Assembly (NCBI RefSeq): GCF_025244925.1
Contig: NZ_CP104275.1
Location: 62,001-126,000 of the forward strand
Source of the DNA: Arthrobacter zhaoxinii
Lineage (GTDB): Bacteria; Actinomycetota; Actinomycetes; Actinomycetales; Micrococcaceae
Direction: 5' to 3'
DNA length: 64,000 nt
Part shown: positions 8,422-20,071 of the stretch, piece by piece
Layout: every line of letters starts with the position of its first letter
Numbering within the stretch: position 1 is the first letter of the stretch
Program-made: the position numbers and the translations under genes
Notes under the pieces: model-generated
The model's database searches: none
Seen by the model: only the letters and a program-made list of their open reading frames with translations
What the model was told of the DNA's origin: nothing

Positions 8422-9845
8422 GCGAAATAGTCTCAGCATTCCCTGCACTTCCCGGCAATTCCCCGGAACCTTCCCCGGCAGCTGTTCCCGCCGTTCTGGC
8501 ACAGGTCCGCGAAACCTACGCATCCGGGCGTACCCGGCCCCTCGCGTGGCGGCGGGAGCAGCTCGAGGGGATCATCCGCCTGTTTCACGAGCGGGAACAG
8601 GAACTGACGGACGCCCTGGCAACGGACCTGGGCAAAAATCCGCTGGAAAGCTACGTTACCGAGCTTTCGCTGGTGCGGGCCGAAGCCGAACACGCGCTCA
8701 AGCATCTGGAAAAGTGGACCCGGAGCCGGCGCGTCCCGGTTCCGCCCGGCTTGCTGCCGGCGTCGGCCCGGACCGAACCGCAGCCGCTGGGCGTGGTGCT
8801 CATCATCGGCCCGTGGAACTATCCGGTGCAGCTGGTCCTGGCGCCGCTGGTCGGCGCCCTGGCCGCCGGGAACGCCGCGGTGCTCAAACCCAGCGAACTG
8901 GCCCCGGCGACGTCGGCCGTGCTGGCGGACCTGCTGCCGCGCTACGTTGACCCGTCCGCAGTCGCTGTGGTCGAGGGCGGGCAGGAGGCCAGCACTGCCC
9001 TGCTGAAGGAACAGTTCGACTCGATCTTCTTCACCGGCGGGGAGCGCGTCGGCCGGATTGTCCTGCAGGCCGCCGCGGAGCACCTCACCCCGGTCACCCT
9101 GGAACTGGGCGGCAAATCGCCCGCCGTGGTGCTGGACGGCAACTGGGCCGCCGTCGCCCGCCGGCTGGTTTTCGGGAAGCTGCTCAACGCCGGGCAGACC
9201 TGCGTGGCCCCGGACTACGTCCTGGTGACGGAGGAAGCGGCGCCGGCGCTGAAAAAGCACCTGATGCGGGCCGTCACGGAGCAGTTCGGCAAGGATCCGT
9301 CCCGGAGCGCGGACCTGGGCCGGATCGTCAACGAACAGCACTGGGAACGGCTGGTGGGCCTGCTGGACAGCGGCACCATCCTGGCCGGCGGGCGCAGCGA
9401 CCGCGGCAGCCTGTACCTGGAACCGACCATCCTCACCGACGTGGCCCCGGACTCCCCCGTGATGCAGGAGGAGATTTTCGGACCCATCCTGCCGATCATC
9501 GAGGTAAAAGATCTGGCGGAGGCCATGAAGTTCATCAATTCCCGTCCCGTGCCGCTGGCCGCCTACCTGTACAGCAATTCCGCGGCGGACCGGAAGGCGT
9601 TCGAGGACGGGGTCCGGGCCGGCAGCATCAGCCACAACGCCAGCACCGTGCAGCTGGCCGTGCCCGGCCTGCCGTTCGGCGGTGCAGGTGCCAGCGGCAC
9701 CGGCGCCTACCACGGGAAATACACCTTCGATACGTTCAGCCAGCTGCGGCCGGTCTTCACCAAGGGCACGCTGCTGGACACCCTCCGGTTCGCGTACCCG
9801 CCCTACACCGGACTGAAGAAACGGGTCCTGCGCCGGCTGCTGTGA
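8418..9845 (+). CDS. Aldehyde dehydrogenase (class 3-like)
   Basis: The 475-residue protein is an NAD(P)-dependent aldehyde dehydrogenase that converts aldehydes to carboxylic acids. The catalytic cysteine is Cys262 in GQTCVAPDYV and the general-base glutamate is Glu229 in LELGGKSPAVV. The Rossmann entrance GPWNYPVQL and the NHTG-like FFTGGERVGR segment are present. Short N-terminal sequence and a hydrophobic/basic C terminus (LKKRVLRRLL) resemble the ALDH3 and coniferyl-aldehyde group, some of which are membrane-associated. It is coupled to the SDR by a 4-base overlap and followed by a strong terminator. Confidence 0.92.
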   Translation: MSEIVSAFPALPGNSPEPSPAAVPAVLAQVRETYASGRTRPLAWRREQLEGIIRLFHEREQELTDALATDLGKNPLESYVTELSLVRAEAEHALKHLEKWTRSRRVPVPPGLLPASARTEPQPLGVVLIIGPWNYPVQLVLAPLVGALAAGNAAVLKPSELAPATSAVLADLLPRYVDPSAVAVVEGGQEASTALLKEQFDSIFFTGGERVGRIVLQAAAEHLTPVTLELGGKSPAVVLDGNWAAVARRLVFGKLLNAGQTCVAPDYVLVTEEAAPALKKHLMRAVTEQFGKDPSRSADLGRIVNEQHWERLVGLLDSGTILAGGRSDRGSLYLEPTILTDVAPDSPVMQEEIFGPILPIIEVKDLAEAMKFINSRPVPLAAYLYSNSAADRKAFEDGVRAGSISHNASTVQLAVPGLPFGGAGASGTGAYHGKYTFDTFSQLRPVFTKGTLLDTLRFAYPPYTGLKKRVLRRLL

Positions 9846-9860
9846 TCCGCTGCGGATAAA

Positions 9861-9901
9861 CGGAAGGGGCGCACCAACCGGTGCACCCCTTCCGTTTTTT
9901 T
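9861..9901. terminator. Intrinsic terminator between aldehyde dehydrogenase and pgm
   Basis: A 15-base stem with one mismatch (CGGAAGGGGCGCACC pairing with 9880-9894, loop AACC) is followed by seven T residues on the plus strand. It terminates the SDR-ALDH unit and, read from the minus strand, can also serve the convergent pgm gene. Confidence 0.9.
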
Positions 9902-9908
9902 GCGGAAC

Positions 9909-11540
<1,632 letters not shown>

Positions 11541-11650
11541 ACCCCTAAGCATGCCAAAAAAACGGTCCCGGCGGCAGACGCGCGCCTGCCGCCGGTCAGT
11601 CCTGCTTTTCCTGAAACTACTCGTTGCCGGTATTCAGGCCCTGCCTCCGC

Positions 11651-12856
11651 CTACCAAAGCCGGCTGCTGGCCAGCCGGGCACCTTCTCCCAGGGCCGCCA
11701 GCTTCGCTGCCGCAATCTGCGGATGCACCCGTCCGCCGAGCCCGCAGTCGGTGGAAGCGATGACGTTTTCGCGGCCCACCAGCCGGGCGAAACGCTCAAT
11801 CCGGTCCGCCACCAGTTCCGGATGTTCCACCACGTTGGTGGCGTGGGAGACGACGCCGGGAAGAAGGACTTTCCCGTCCGGCAGCTTGGTGTCTTCCCAG
11901 ACCCGCCATTCGTGCTCGTGCCGCACGTTGCCGGCTTCGAAGCTGTAGGCGCCGGCGTTGATCTGCAGCAGGGTGTCCGCCAGATGGCGGAACTCGATAT
12001 CCGTGGTGTGCGGTCCGTGCCAGGAGCCCCAGCACAGGTGGAAGCGGATCTGCTCTTCGGGCAGGCCCCGCAGGGCGTAGTTCAGTGCGTCCACGCGGAT
12101 CTGCGTGAATTTGAGGTAGTCGCTGACGGAAGGTTCGGGATTGATCTGGTCCCAGTTCTCCGCGATGGACGGATCGTCAATCTGGACGATCAGCCCGGCG
12201 TCGACAATGGCTTTATATTCCTCCCGCATCGCGTCCGCGCAGGCGTAGATGAACTCCTCCTCCGTGGCGTAGTACTCGTTGGCAATCCGCGAACAGGAAC
12301 CGGGGGAGAGTGAGGCGAGGAAGCCTTCCGTTCTCCCCGAGCCGGCCAGGCCGGCCTTGAGATTGGCGATATCGCGGGCCACGGCGTCGTACCCGGTGTA
12401 CTCCACGGGACCCGTGACCTTGGGGAAGACCTTCTGGGCGCCGGTGGTGATGCCGGAGGACGGGTCGGTGTAGGCATCAGCGAAGCGCCGGCGGTCGCGG
12501 CGGTCTCCGAAGCTGGTGAGGACCACGTTGCCAGGCTCCGAGCGGTGCGGCTCCATGTTCCAGATTCCGGTCTCGGCAACGCTCAGGCCGCTGAGCCGGG
12601 AGAAGGAATAGGACCACCAGGCACCGTAGTCGACGTCGGCGGACATCGCGTGCCCGTATTCGCCGTCGTTGGGGATGTCGATGCCCGCCTGCAGCTGGCG
12701 GCGCACCAAATCGGCGACGGCGGCCTGCAGCAGATCCGCGTAGCCCTCGGTATCCGAAGGGTCGGCTTCCCGTGCTGCGTTCGCGGCAAGCAGTTCAGGG
12801 GTGCGGGGGAGGGACCCTGCGTGAGTGGCCAGAATACGGTCGGTGCTTTTGCGCAT
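11651..12856 (-). CDS. Cobalamin-independent methionine synthase II family methyltransferase (MetE C-domain-like)
   Basis: The 401-residue protein corresponds to the C-terminal catalytic barrel of MetE without the N-terminal duplicate domain. It opens with RILATHAGSLPRTPELL, typical of the stand-alone family, and contains the zinc-site-like segment CWGSWHGPHTTDIEF and a later GLGGRVHPQ. Full MetE transfers a methyl group from methyl-tetrahydrofolate polyglutamate to homocysteine. Stand-alone members are often methylcobalamin- or other-donor-dependent and their substrates are usually unproven, so I do not assign metE. The gene is preceded by a 140-base leader with several hairpins, described separately. 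Confidence 0.82.
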   Translation of the reverse strand: MRKSTDRILATHAGSLPRTPELLAANAAREADPSDTEGYADLLQAAVADLVRRQLQAGIDIPNDGEYGHAMSADVDYGAWWSYSFSRLSGLSVAETGIWNMEPHRSEPGNVVLTSFGDRRDRRRFADAYTDPSSGITTGAQKVFPKVTGPVEYTGYDAVARDIANLKAGLAGSGRTEGFLASLSPGSCSRIANEYYATEEEFIYACADAMREEYKAIVDAGLIVQIDDPSIAENWDQINPEPSVSDYLKFTQIRVDALNYALRGLPEEQIRFHLCWGSWHGPHTTDIEFRHLADTLLQINAGAYSFEAGNVRHEHEWRVWEDTKLPDGKVLLPGVVSHATNVVEHPELVADRIERFARLVGRENVIASTDCGLGGRVHPQIAAAKLAALGEGARLASSRLW

Positions 12857-13000
12857 GGCGGCGATCCTTTGGAATCCGTGCTCTTGCCCGCACCGGATGC
12901 CCGAAGGGCGGTGCAGGCCGCTTCGTCATCCGAACCACCCGCGAAGCATGGGGTTGGTGCACGGCCAAGTCGGAGCTTGGCGGCCGTGTCTCCTGAAGCT
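12857..13000 (-). other. Structured 5' leader of the MetE-like gene (class not recognised)
   Basis: Read on the minus strand, the leader predicted from the promoter just upstream is about 143 bases long. It contains hairpin ACGG..CCAAG/CTTGG..CCGT, a GCTTCG/CGAAGC stem, a CC-ACCC/GGGTGG pairing that overlaps the previous stem and is mutually exclusive with part of it, and a last GCACC/GGTGC stem enclosing a GCCC-TTC-GGGC hairpin. This is what a cis-regulatory RNA can look like. I could not match it to the cobalamin, SAM-I, SAM-IV or SAH consensus as I remember them. Confidence 0.4.
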
Positions 13001-13006
13001 GGGACC

Positions 13007-13036
13007 ATCCTAGCCATGCCGGCGGGGCGCCTCCAA
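13007..13036 (-). promoter_or_regulatory. Promoter of the MetE-like gene
   Basis: On the minus strand TTGGAG and TAGGAT are separated by 18 bases. Transcription would start near 13000 and give a long leader. Confidence 0.5.
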
Positions 13037-13052
13037 GCACATGACACAACAT

Positions 13053-13094
13053 AAAAAGGACGGCGGTACCGGAAAACTCCGGTACCGCCGTCCT
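13053..13094 (-). terminator. Intrinsic terminator of the POT transporter gene
   Basis: A perfect 17-base stem (13057-13073 with 13078-13094, loop of four) is followed on the minus strand by a run of five T residues. It lies just after the transporter stop codon at 13113. Confidence 0.9.
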
Positions 13095-13112
13095 GGGAAA
13101 AGCTCCGGGTGC

Positions 13113-14582
<1,470 letters not shown>

Positions 14583-14586
14583 GAGT

Positions 14587-14616
14587 TTAATATTCCCACT
14601 CTCGGCAGGTGGTCAA
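14587..14616 (-). promoter_or_regulatory. Promoter of the POT transporter gene, leaderless geometry
   Basis: Minus-strand TTGACC (14616-14611), 18-base spacer, TATTAA (14592-14587), then four bases to the GTG at 14582. This is the clearest -35/-10 pair in the window. Confidence 0.75.
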
Positions 14617-14791
14617 GCAGTCAAATCCGAAAGAATCCGCCGGAGACAAGGAAGGTTGCCATCCCTGGGTGCCCAAAATCACAGGCAAAACGGATGCTTT
14701 TGCCTGCATTACATGCTTGTGGGCCTGCATGACGGACGGATTTGCGCGACCGGTCCGGAATTCCCTAGCGGGAGGCCGGGTTGGAAGGGGT

Positions 14792-15778
14792 ATGGCCCGC
14801 TTCAGTGTTCCCGTTTCCATCCTCGACCGTGCGAACAACCGTGAAGGCTTTTCGGAAGCTGATGCACTCTCGGCCGTGCTCGAGCGGGCGGAGATGGCGG
14901 ACAGGCTCGGATATCGGCGCTTTTGGGTGGCCGAGCACCACGCGGTGGCGGGAATTGCCGGTTCGGCGCCCGCTGTCCTGATGGCTGCCCTGGCCGCACG
15001 CACCGGGAGCATCCGGATCGGCTCCGGAGGCGTGATGCTGCCGAACCATCAGCCGCTGGTCGTGGCTGAGCAGGCCGCCACCCTGCAGGCCCTGTATCCC
15101 GGCCGGATCGATCTCGGGCTGGGCCGTTCCGTCGGTTTCACTCCGGCGGTGCGCGCGGCACTGCAGGCGGGGCCTGCCGAGGCGGAGCAGTTCGAGGAGC
15201 AGCTGGGGCAGCTGCTGGCCTACCTCAACGGCACCGCACCGATCACCGCGCGTCCCCGGGACAGCGGACGGACGCCGGTGTTTGTGCTTGCCACCGGAGC
15301 AGGAGTGGAAATAGCAGCCCGGGCGGGCCTCGGCGTCGTCCTGGGCGGCCCGGCGCTGTTCCGCCGGAACAGCGCCGGGCAGACCGGCGCACTGGAGCGG
15401 TACCGCTCGGCGTTCCGTCCCTCGGACCGCTTTCCCCGGCCCTACGTGCTGGCGGCAGTCAACGTTGCCGTGGCGGACAGTGAGGAGAAGGCAAGGGAAC
15501 TGCTGCTGCCCGAGGCGCATGCCATGGCCGATTCCCGGACCAAGGGCGTGTTTCCCGCCCTGTCACCCGCGGAGGGCGCCGCCGCCCTGTCCGCACGGCA
15601 GCAGGACCTGGTCCGCGCCACCCTTGCCACCTCCGTCTACGGGACAGCGGGACAGGTGCACGGCCGGCTCGAGGAACTGGCGGCCTCCTTCGGTGCGGAC
15701 GAGCTGCTGGTGACCGGCGGCGCGTTCGACATTGAGGGGCAGCGGGAATCCGACCGGCTGCTGGCAAGCCTCTTCTAA
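14792..15778 (+). CDS. Luciferase-like (LLM) flavin-dependent monooxygenase/oxidoreductase
   Basis: The 328-residue protein is a bacterial-luciferase-fold flavin enzyme. Family stretches include VPVSILDRA at the start, AEMADRLGYRRFWVAEHHAV, GSGGVMLPNHQPLVVAEQ and RIDLGLGRSVG, the last two being typical flavin/phosphate contact regions of the MsnO8/YbbI-like subgroup. The frame is open to 14609, but the conserved sequence starts with the ATG at 14792, which has GGAAGG just upstream. It stands alone, divergent from the peptide transporter and convergent with the amidase. The substrate cannot be inferred. Confidence 0.88.
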   Translation: MARFSVPVSILDRANNREGFSEADALSAVLERAEMADRLGYRRFWVAEHHAVAGIAGSAPAVLMAALAARTGSIRIGSGGVMLPNHQPLVVAEQAATLQALYPGRIDLGLGRSVGFTPAVRAALQAGPAEAEQFEEQLGQLLAYLNGTAPITARPRDSGRTPVFVLATGAGVEIAARAGLGVVLGGPALFRRNSAGQTGALERYRSAFRPSDRFPRPYVLAAVNVAVADSEEKARELLLPEAHAMADSRTKGVFPALSPAEGAAALSARQQDLVRATLATSVYGTAGQVHGRLEELAASFGADELLVTGGAFDIEGQRESDRLLASLF

Positions 15779-15787
15779 GCCGGGCGG

Positions 15788-17188
15788 TCAGTAGCCAAGC
15801 TGCGCTGCCACGGCCAGGAGATCCGCTTCCGCACCCGGACGCCCGATCAGCTGTACGCCCATCGGCAGTCCTGCCTCCGTGTCCAGCACCGGCAGGGTAA
15901 TGGCCGGAAGGCCGCAGACATTCACCATGGACGTGAACGGGGAGTAGCGGCACTGACGGGCATAATCCTCATCCGCGCGGTCTTCAGCTGCCTCGTGGCC
16001 GCTGCCGTACCAGCCGATGGGCCGCGGCGTCATCCCGAGAGTGGGGGTCAGGATCATGTCGTAGGCGCTGTATTGCCGGATGGTCTCCGCCTCGAAGGTC
16101 CGCAGGACGTCGACGGCGGCCACCAGGTCCGCGGCGCTGCGCCGAAGCGCCCGCTGCCGCATCACCGCCGCCAGATCGGTCAGCCGTTCTCCGCCGCCCA
16201 GCGGCAGGGCGGCGGTGGCCAACCCGGCCGTCCACACCACCTGGAAGGCGTCCGGATACCGCTCGTCGTACATCAGGTCCGCGTCCGCCAGGTCATGGCC
16301 GGCACCCGTCAGGGCCGCAATGCCTGCGTCGAGCGCCTGCACCGCTTCGGGATCAAGCTGGATATCCAGCCGGGACTCGAACGGCGAGCGGGTGCTTACT
16401 CCGATCCGGAACCGGCCCTCGGCGCGCAGTGCGGCGGCCAGGAAGGTCCCGGGCACCAGTGCCGCGCTGGTGGCGCGGTAGTTGGGTTCGTCGACCATCG
16501 CATCGAGCAGCAGCGCCGCATCCGCTGCGGTCCGGGCCAGCGGACCGGCGACCACGAACTGTCCGAGGTCCTGCTGTGCCGAGCCGGCCGGGATCCTCCC
16601 GCGGTTGGGTTTGAGGCCCACCAGGCCGGTCGCGGCTGCCGGGATGCGTACGGAGCCGCCGCCGTCGGTGCCCGGCGCAAAGGGGATCAGGCCTGCGGCC
16701 ACAGCGGCTGCGCTGCCGCCCGAGGAGCCGCCGGGGCTGAGCCGCGGATCGCGGGGATTCCGCGCCGGCGGACCCACCCGGTTCTCGCTGTAACTGCTGA
16801 GTCCGAATTCCGGAACCTGCGTCTTGCCCAGGCTGATGGCCCCGGCCCGGCGCAGCACGGCCGGCAGGGGCGCGTCCTCCTCGGCGACCCGCGGGTCCAG
16901 GGCAGTGCTGCCCAAGGTGGTGCGGACCCCCGCAACATCGGTCAGGTCCTTGTGTGCCAGCGGCACCCCGTGCAGCACCCCCAGCTTCTCTCCCCGGAGC
17001 CTGCGCGCATCCGCCGCCCGTGCCTCGGCGACGGCGAGTTCCGGCGTCGGCGTCAGGAAGGCACCCAGCTCCGGATTGAGTTCCTCAATGCGCCGCAGGT
17101 AGTGGACAGTGACTTCCTCGGCGCCGAGGACGCCGGAAGCCAGGGCGTCCCGCAGCTCGACTGCGGTCAGTTCGTGGGGAGCGGGCAT
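15788..17188 (-). CDS. Amidase (amidase-signature family)
   Basis: The 466-residue enzyme hydrolyses an amide bond with a Ser-cisSer-Lys triad. Lys80 is in LAHKDLTDV, the cis-serine is Ser155 in GGSSGGSAAAVA and the nucleophile is Ser179 in GTDGGGSVRIP, 24 residues later as in characterised amidases. It resembles GatA, but no gatB or gatC is adjacent, so it is a stand-alone amidase rather than part of the tRNA amidotransferase. The substrate is unknown. It ends ten bases from the convergent flavin enzyme gene. Confidence 0.9.
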   Translation of the reverse strand: MPAPHELTAVELRDALASGVLGAEEVTVHYLRRIEELNPELGAFLTPTPELAVAEARAADARRLRGEKLGVLHGVPLAHKDLTDVAGVRTTLGSTALDPRVAEEDAPLPAVLRRAGAISLGKTQVPEFGLSSYSENRVGPPARNPRDPRLSPGGSSGGSAAAVAAGLIPFAPGTDGGGSVRIPAAATGLVGLKPNRGRIPAGSAQQDLGQFVVAGPLARTAADAALLLDAMVDEPNYRATSAALVPGTFLAAALRAEGRFRIGVSTRSPFESRLDIQLDPEAVQALDAGIAALTGAGHDLADADLMYDERYPDAFQVVWTAGLATAALPLGGGERLTDLAAVMRQRALRRSAADLVAAVDVLRTFEAETIRQYSAYDMILTPTLGMTPRPIGWYGSGHEAAEDRADEDYARQCRYSPFTSMVNVCGLPAITLPVLDTEAGLPMGVQLIGRPGAEADLLAVAAQLGY

Positions 17189-17336
17189 TGCCTGCCTTTC
17201 GGTGCGTGCGGGTGCCGGAGGTTTGTTCTCTCGGACCGCGTCCCACTATAGGCTGGAGAAAACGGCCCCCTGCGGCGGCCCGGGCGTGCCCGGACTGCGG
17301 TGCGGGGCGACACCCCGTACGACAGTGAGGGCAGCC

Positions 17337-17663
17337 ATGACCGAGATGCAGAGCGTAACCGTAGACACCATTCCCGAGGGAGCGAAAATCCTCGACGTCC
17401 GGGAAGACTACGAATGGGAAGCCGGCCACGTCGACGGCGCCCTCCATATTCCGCTCGACCAGCTGCCCGATGCCCTCGAAGGGCTCGACCCGGACCAGGA
17501 CCTCGCCGTCATCTGCCGCACCGGCGGCCGCAGCGCCCGCGCCACGCAGTGGCTGGAGGCCAACGGCTACTCCGCCGTCAACGTCAACGGCGGCATGGGT
17601 GCCTGGCTCGAGGCGGGCAAGCCCATGGTTTCCGACAACGGGCAGGAACCGACCGTTAAATGA
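17337..17663 (+). CDS. Rhodanese-like domain protein
   Basis: The 108-residue single-domain rhodanese contains LDVREDYEWEAGHVDGALHIP and the active-site loop with Cys60 in VICRTGGRSA. Such proteins transfer sulfane sulfur; partner and donor are not evident. The ATG at 17337 gives the usual domain start, while the longer open frame to 17109 has no family sequence. The stop overlaps the ATG of pheA (ATGA), so the two are cotranslated, an odd metabolic pairing. Confidence 0.9.
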   Translation: MTEMQSVTVDTIPEGAKILDVREDYEWEAGHVDGALHIPLDQLPDALEGLDPDQDLAVICRTGGRSARATQWLEANGYSAVNVNGGMGAWLEAGKPMVSDNGQEPTVK

Positions 17664-18637
17664 CCTCCGCCGCCGACACCCAGGCCCCGCACCACCCCGG
17701 CCCGCTGGGGGAAACCGTGGTTTATGCCTACCTCGGCCCGGAGGGCACTTTCACGGAGGCGGCCCTGCTGAGTATTCCGGGCGCGCAGGACGCCGTCCGT
17801 CTTCCGGCACCCAGCGTGAACTCCGCGCTGGAAATGGTCCGCTCCGGGCGGGCCACCGCTGCAGTGGTGCCGATCGAGAACTCCGTGGAGGGCGGCGTCA
17901 GCGCCACCCTCGATGCGCTGTCCGCCGGACCTCCGCTGCGGATCCTGCGCGAGGTCCTGGTGCCCATCACCTTTGTGCTGGCGGTGCGCCCGGGTCTGGC
18001 ACTGGCCGATATCCGCACGGTCTCCACTCATACGCACGCCTGGGCGCAGTGCCGGGAATGGGCCGCAGCGAATATTCCCGAGGCGGAATATCTCCCTGCG
18101 GCTTCCACGGCGGCGGCGGCCGTGGAACTGAGCGAAGCGGAGCCGTCCTTTGACGCTGCGATCTGCGCCCCGCTGGTGGCGCGGCGGCTCGGGCTGGACG
18201 TCCTCGCCGAGGACATCGGCGATGTCCGGGACGCCGTCACCCGCTTCGTGATGATCAGCCTGCCGGGGCTGCTGCCCGAACCCACCGGTTCCGACAAAAC
18301 CACCCTGGTGATTCCCCTGCCGGAGGACCACCCGGGCGCCCTGATGGAAATCCTCGAGCAGTTCTCCTCGCGGGGAGTGAACCTCAGCCGGATCGAGTCA
18401 CGTCCCACGGGGATGTTCCTCGGCGACTACTTCTTCAGCATTGACGCCGACGGCCATGTGGCCGATGCCCGGATGGCCGACACCCTGAAGGGCCTGCACC
18501 GGATCAGCCCGGATCTGCGGTTCCTGGGGTCATACCCGCGGGCGGACCACCGCGAGACCGAAATATCCCGGCACACCAGCGACGAGGCGTTCCGCGCCGC
18601 CGACATTTGGCTTGAATCCCTGCTGAACGGATACTAG
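17660..18637 (+). CDS. pheA: Prephenate dehydratase
   Basis: The 325-residue monofunctional enzyme converts prephenate to phenylpyruvate in phenylalanine synthesis. It opens with YAYLGPEGTFTEAAL, has the VPIENSVEGGV segment and the catalytic-site motif TRF in DAVTRFVMIS. A C-terminal ACT domain from about residue 210 carries the feedback-binding sequences HPGALMEIL and LSRIESRPT, so phenylalanine inhibition is expected. No chorismate mutase domain is fused. It is translationally coupled to the rhodanese gene and lies just before topoisomerase IB. Confidence 0.95.
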   Translation: MTSAADTQAPHHPGPLGETVVYAYLGPEGTFTEAALLSIPGAQDAVRLPAPSVNSALEMVRSGRATAAVVPIENSVEGGVSATLDALSAGPPLRILREVLVPITFVLAVRPGLALADIRTVSTHTHAWAQCREWAAANIPEAEYLPAASTAAAAVELSEAEPSFDAAICAPLVARRLGLDVLAEDIGDVRDAVTRFVMISLPGLLPEPTGSDKTTLVIPLPEDHPGALMEILEQFSSRGVNLSRIESRPTGMFLGDYFFSIDADGHVADARMADTLKGLHRISPDLRFLGSYPRADHRETEISRHTSDEAFRAADIWLESLLNGY

Positions 18638-18687
18638 GGCTAGACGCCGCGGCGGAACCGGTCCGCAGCGGGCGAAAGGTGCGGACG

Positions 18688-19662
18688 ATGGCTCGGCTTC
18701 GGCGAAGCAACTGTGAACACCCCGGGTACTCCCGGCGGCGCTGGGGCAAGGGTTTCAGCTACCGCGACATCCGCGGCAACGTCATTGCCGACCGTGCGGT
18801 GCTGGCCCGGATCCGTTCGCTGGCGATACCGCCTGCATGGACCGAGGTGTGGATCAGTCCCTATCCCAACGGCCATATCCAGGCCACGGGAACCGACGGC
18901 GCCGGCCGCAAGCAGTACATCTACCATCCGCACTGGCGCGAGATGAAGGACCGGGAAAAATTCGACCGCGCCCTGGCATTTGCGCAGTCACTGCCCGCAG
19001 CGCGCCGCCTCATCACCAAGCACCTGCGCTCCGAGGGATGCAGCGGGGACCGGGCCCTGGCGGCTGCCCTGCGGATTGTCGACGCCGGTGCGCTGCGGGT
19101 CGGCGGCGCCCGGTATGCGGAGGCCAACGGCTCCTACGGCACCACCACCCTGCGCATCGAGCACGTACATCTGGACGGAACGGAAGTACGCTTCGACTTT
19201 CCCGGCAAGAGCGGGCAGGAATGGCACACCTCAATCAAGGACGCAGACCTTGCCGCCGCCCTCGAGCCCATGCTCCGGCGCCCGGACGCGGACACAGCCC
19301 TGGCGTATCTGGGCACTGACGGGGCCTGGCACAGCGTTGATGCCGCCCAGCTGAACGCTTTTTTGAAGGAAGTCACGGGTGGAGAGTTCAGCGCCAAGGA
19401 CTTCCGCACCTGGCAGGCCACGGTGGTGGCTGCCATGTCCCTGGCCCGGCTGGCACCGGAGGCCACCACCAGCCGGGCGAAGCAGAAGGCCGTGGCCGCC
19501 ACGGCCCGCGACGTCGCAGACCACCTGGGCAACACTCCGGCCATCGCCCGCAAGTCCTACATTGACCCCCGCGTGGTGGACCGCTTCTTTGACGGCCACG
19601 TCATCCCGGTCACCGGATTCTCCGCCTCGGAGACCGCGGTGCGGAGCATGCTCGAGGATTAA
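18688..19662 (+). CDS. DNA topoisomerase IB (poxvirus-type)
   Basis: The 324-residue protein is a compact type IB topoisomerase that relaxes supercoils through a 3'-phosphotyrosyl intermediate. The catalytic tyrosine is Tyr291 in KSYIDPRVVD. Other active-site parts are KHLRSEG, LRVGGARYAE and Arg240 in KDFRTWQATV. The N-terminal IPPAWTEVWISPYPNGHIQA segment is typical of bacterial members. I chose the ATG at 18688 because AAAGG lies eight bases upstream. It is common in high-GC actinobacteria and not a sign of transfer. The physiological role is unclear. Confidence 0.92.
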   Translation: MARLRRSNCEHPGYSRRRWGKGFSYRDIRGNVIADRAVLARIRSLAIPPAWTEVWISPYPNGHIQATGTDGAGRKQYIYHPHWREMKDREKFDRALAFAQSLPAARRLITKHLRSEGCSGDRALAAALRIVDAGALRVGGARYAEANGSYGTTTLRIEHVHLDGTEVRFDFPGKSGQEWHTSIKDADLAAALEPMLRRPDADTALAYLGTDGAWHSVDAAQLNAFLKEVTGGEFSAKDFRTWQATVVAAMSLARLAPEATTSRAKQKAVAATARDVADHLGNTPAIARKSYIDPRVVDRFFDGHVIPVTGFSASETAVRSMLED

Positions 19663-19756
19663 GCGGGTTTCCGCCGGCACCGGCGATAAGTATGCTGAGG
19701 GAAGGCGCGCGCAGTATTGGCGCACTGGAAAACCACCACAGAAGGAAGGTGCCGGC

Positions 19757-20023
19757 ATGAGCGAGTACCCCAATGAACAAGAGCAGCTCAAGGACCCGAA
19801 GCCCAGCGGTGTCTCCACCAATGACGATAACTACCGCGGCGATGTCGGCGACCAGGGCAACGACATCCGCTTCGCCGAGGAAGAGGCGCTGATCCGCGAG
19901 CAGGCTTCCCCTTCCTCCCTCGATGAGGACGAAGGCAAGTACACCGCCGCCGAGGGCGCCAAGACGGACGAGGACCGCGAAGGCGGCTACACCGACTCCG
20001 AGGGCACCCAGGACGGCAAGTAA
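19757..20023 (+). CDS. Small acidic hydrophilic protein, unknown function
   Basis: The 88-residue protein is very rich in Glu, Asp, Gly, Lys and Ser, has no hydrophobic segment and is probably largely disordered. It has a strong Shine-Dalgarno (GAAGGAAGG) before the ATG at 19757 and ends at a hairpin terminator. I do not recognise a domain. Its composition resembles small stress-associated or desiccation-type hydrophilins, but that is only compositional likeness. Its own leader and terminator make it a real gene rather than a chance frame. Confidence 0.75.
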   Translation: MSEYPNEQEQLKDPKPSGVSTNDDNYRGDVGDQGNDIRFAEEEALIREQASPSSLDEDEGKYTAAEGAKTDEDREGGYTDSEGTQDGK

Positions 20024-20039
20024 CGCCTGCCCCCTCCGG

Positions 20040-20071
20040 AACGGCCCCGCACCCTCCGGTGCGGGGCCGTT
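20040..20071. terminator. Hairpin terminator between the acidic protein and lipid kinase genes
   Basis: A perfect 14-base GC-rich stem (AACGGCCCCGCACC with 20058-20071, loop CTCC) sits immediately between two convergent stop codons. It lacks a long T run but is well placed for bidirectional termination. Confidence 0.75.

Noticed and set aside
12857..13000. Known cobalamin, SAM-I/IV or SAH riboswitch
   Set aside because: The conserved cores of these classes as I remember them are not found; left as an unclassified structured leader.
15788..17188. GatA subunit of the tRNA amidotransferase
   Set aside because: No gatB or gatC nearby and the gene stands alone; general amidase is safer.
18688..19662. 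Topoisomerase IB as evidence of viral or horizontal origin
   Set aside because: Poxvirus-like IB enzymes are common in high-GC bacteria and its composition matches its neighbours.
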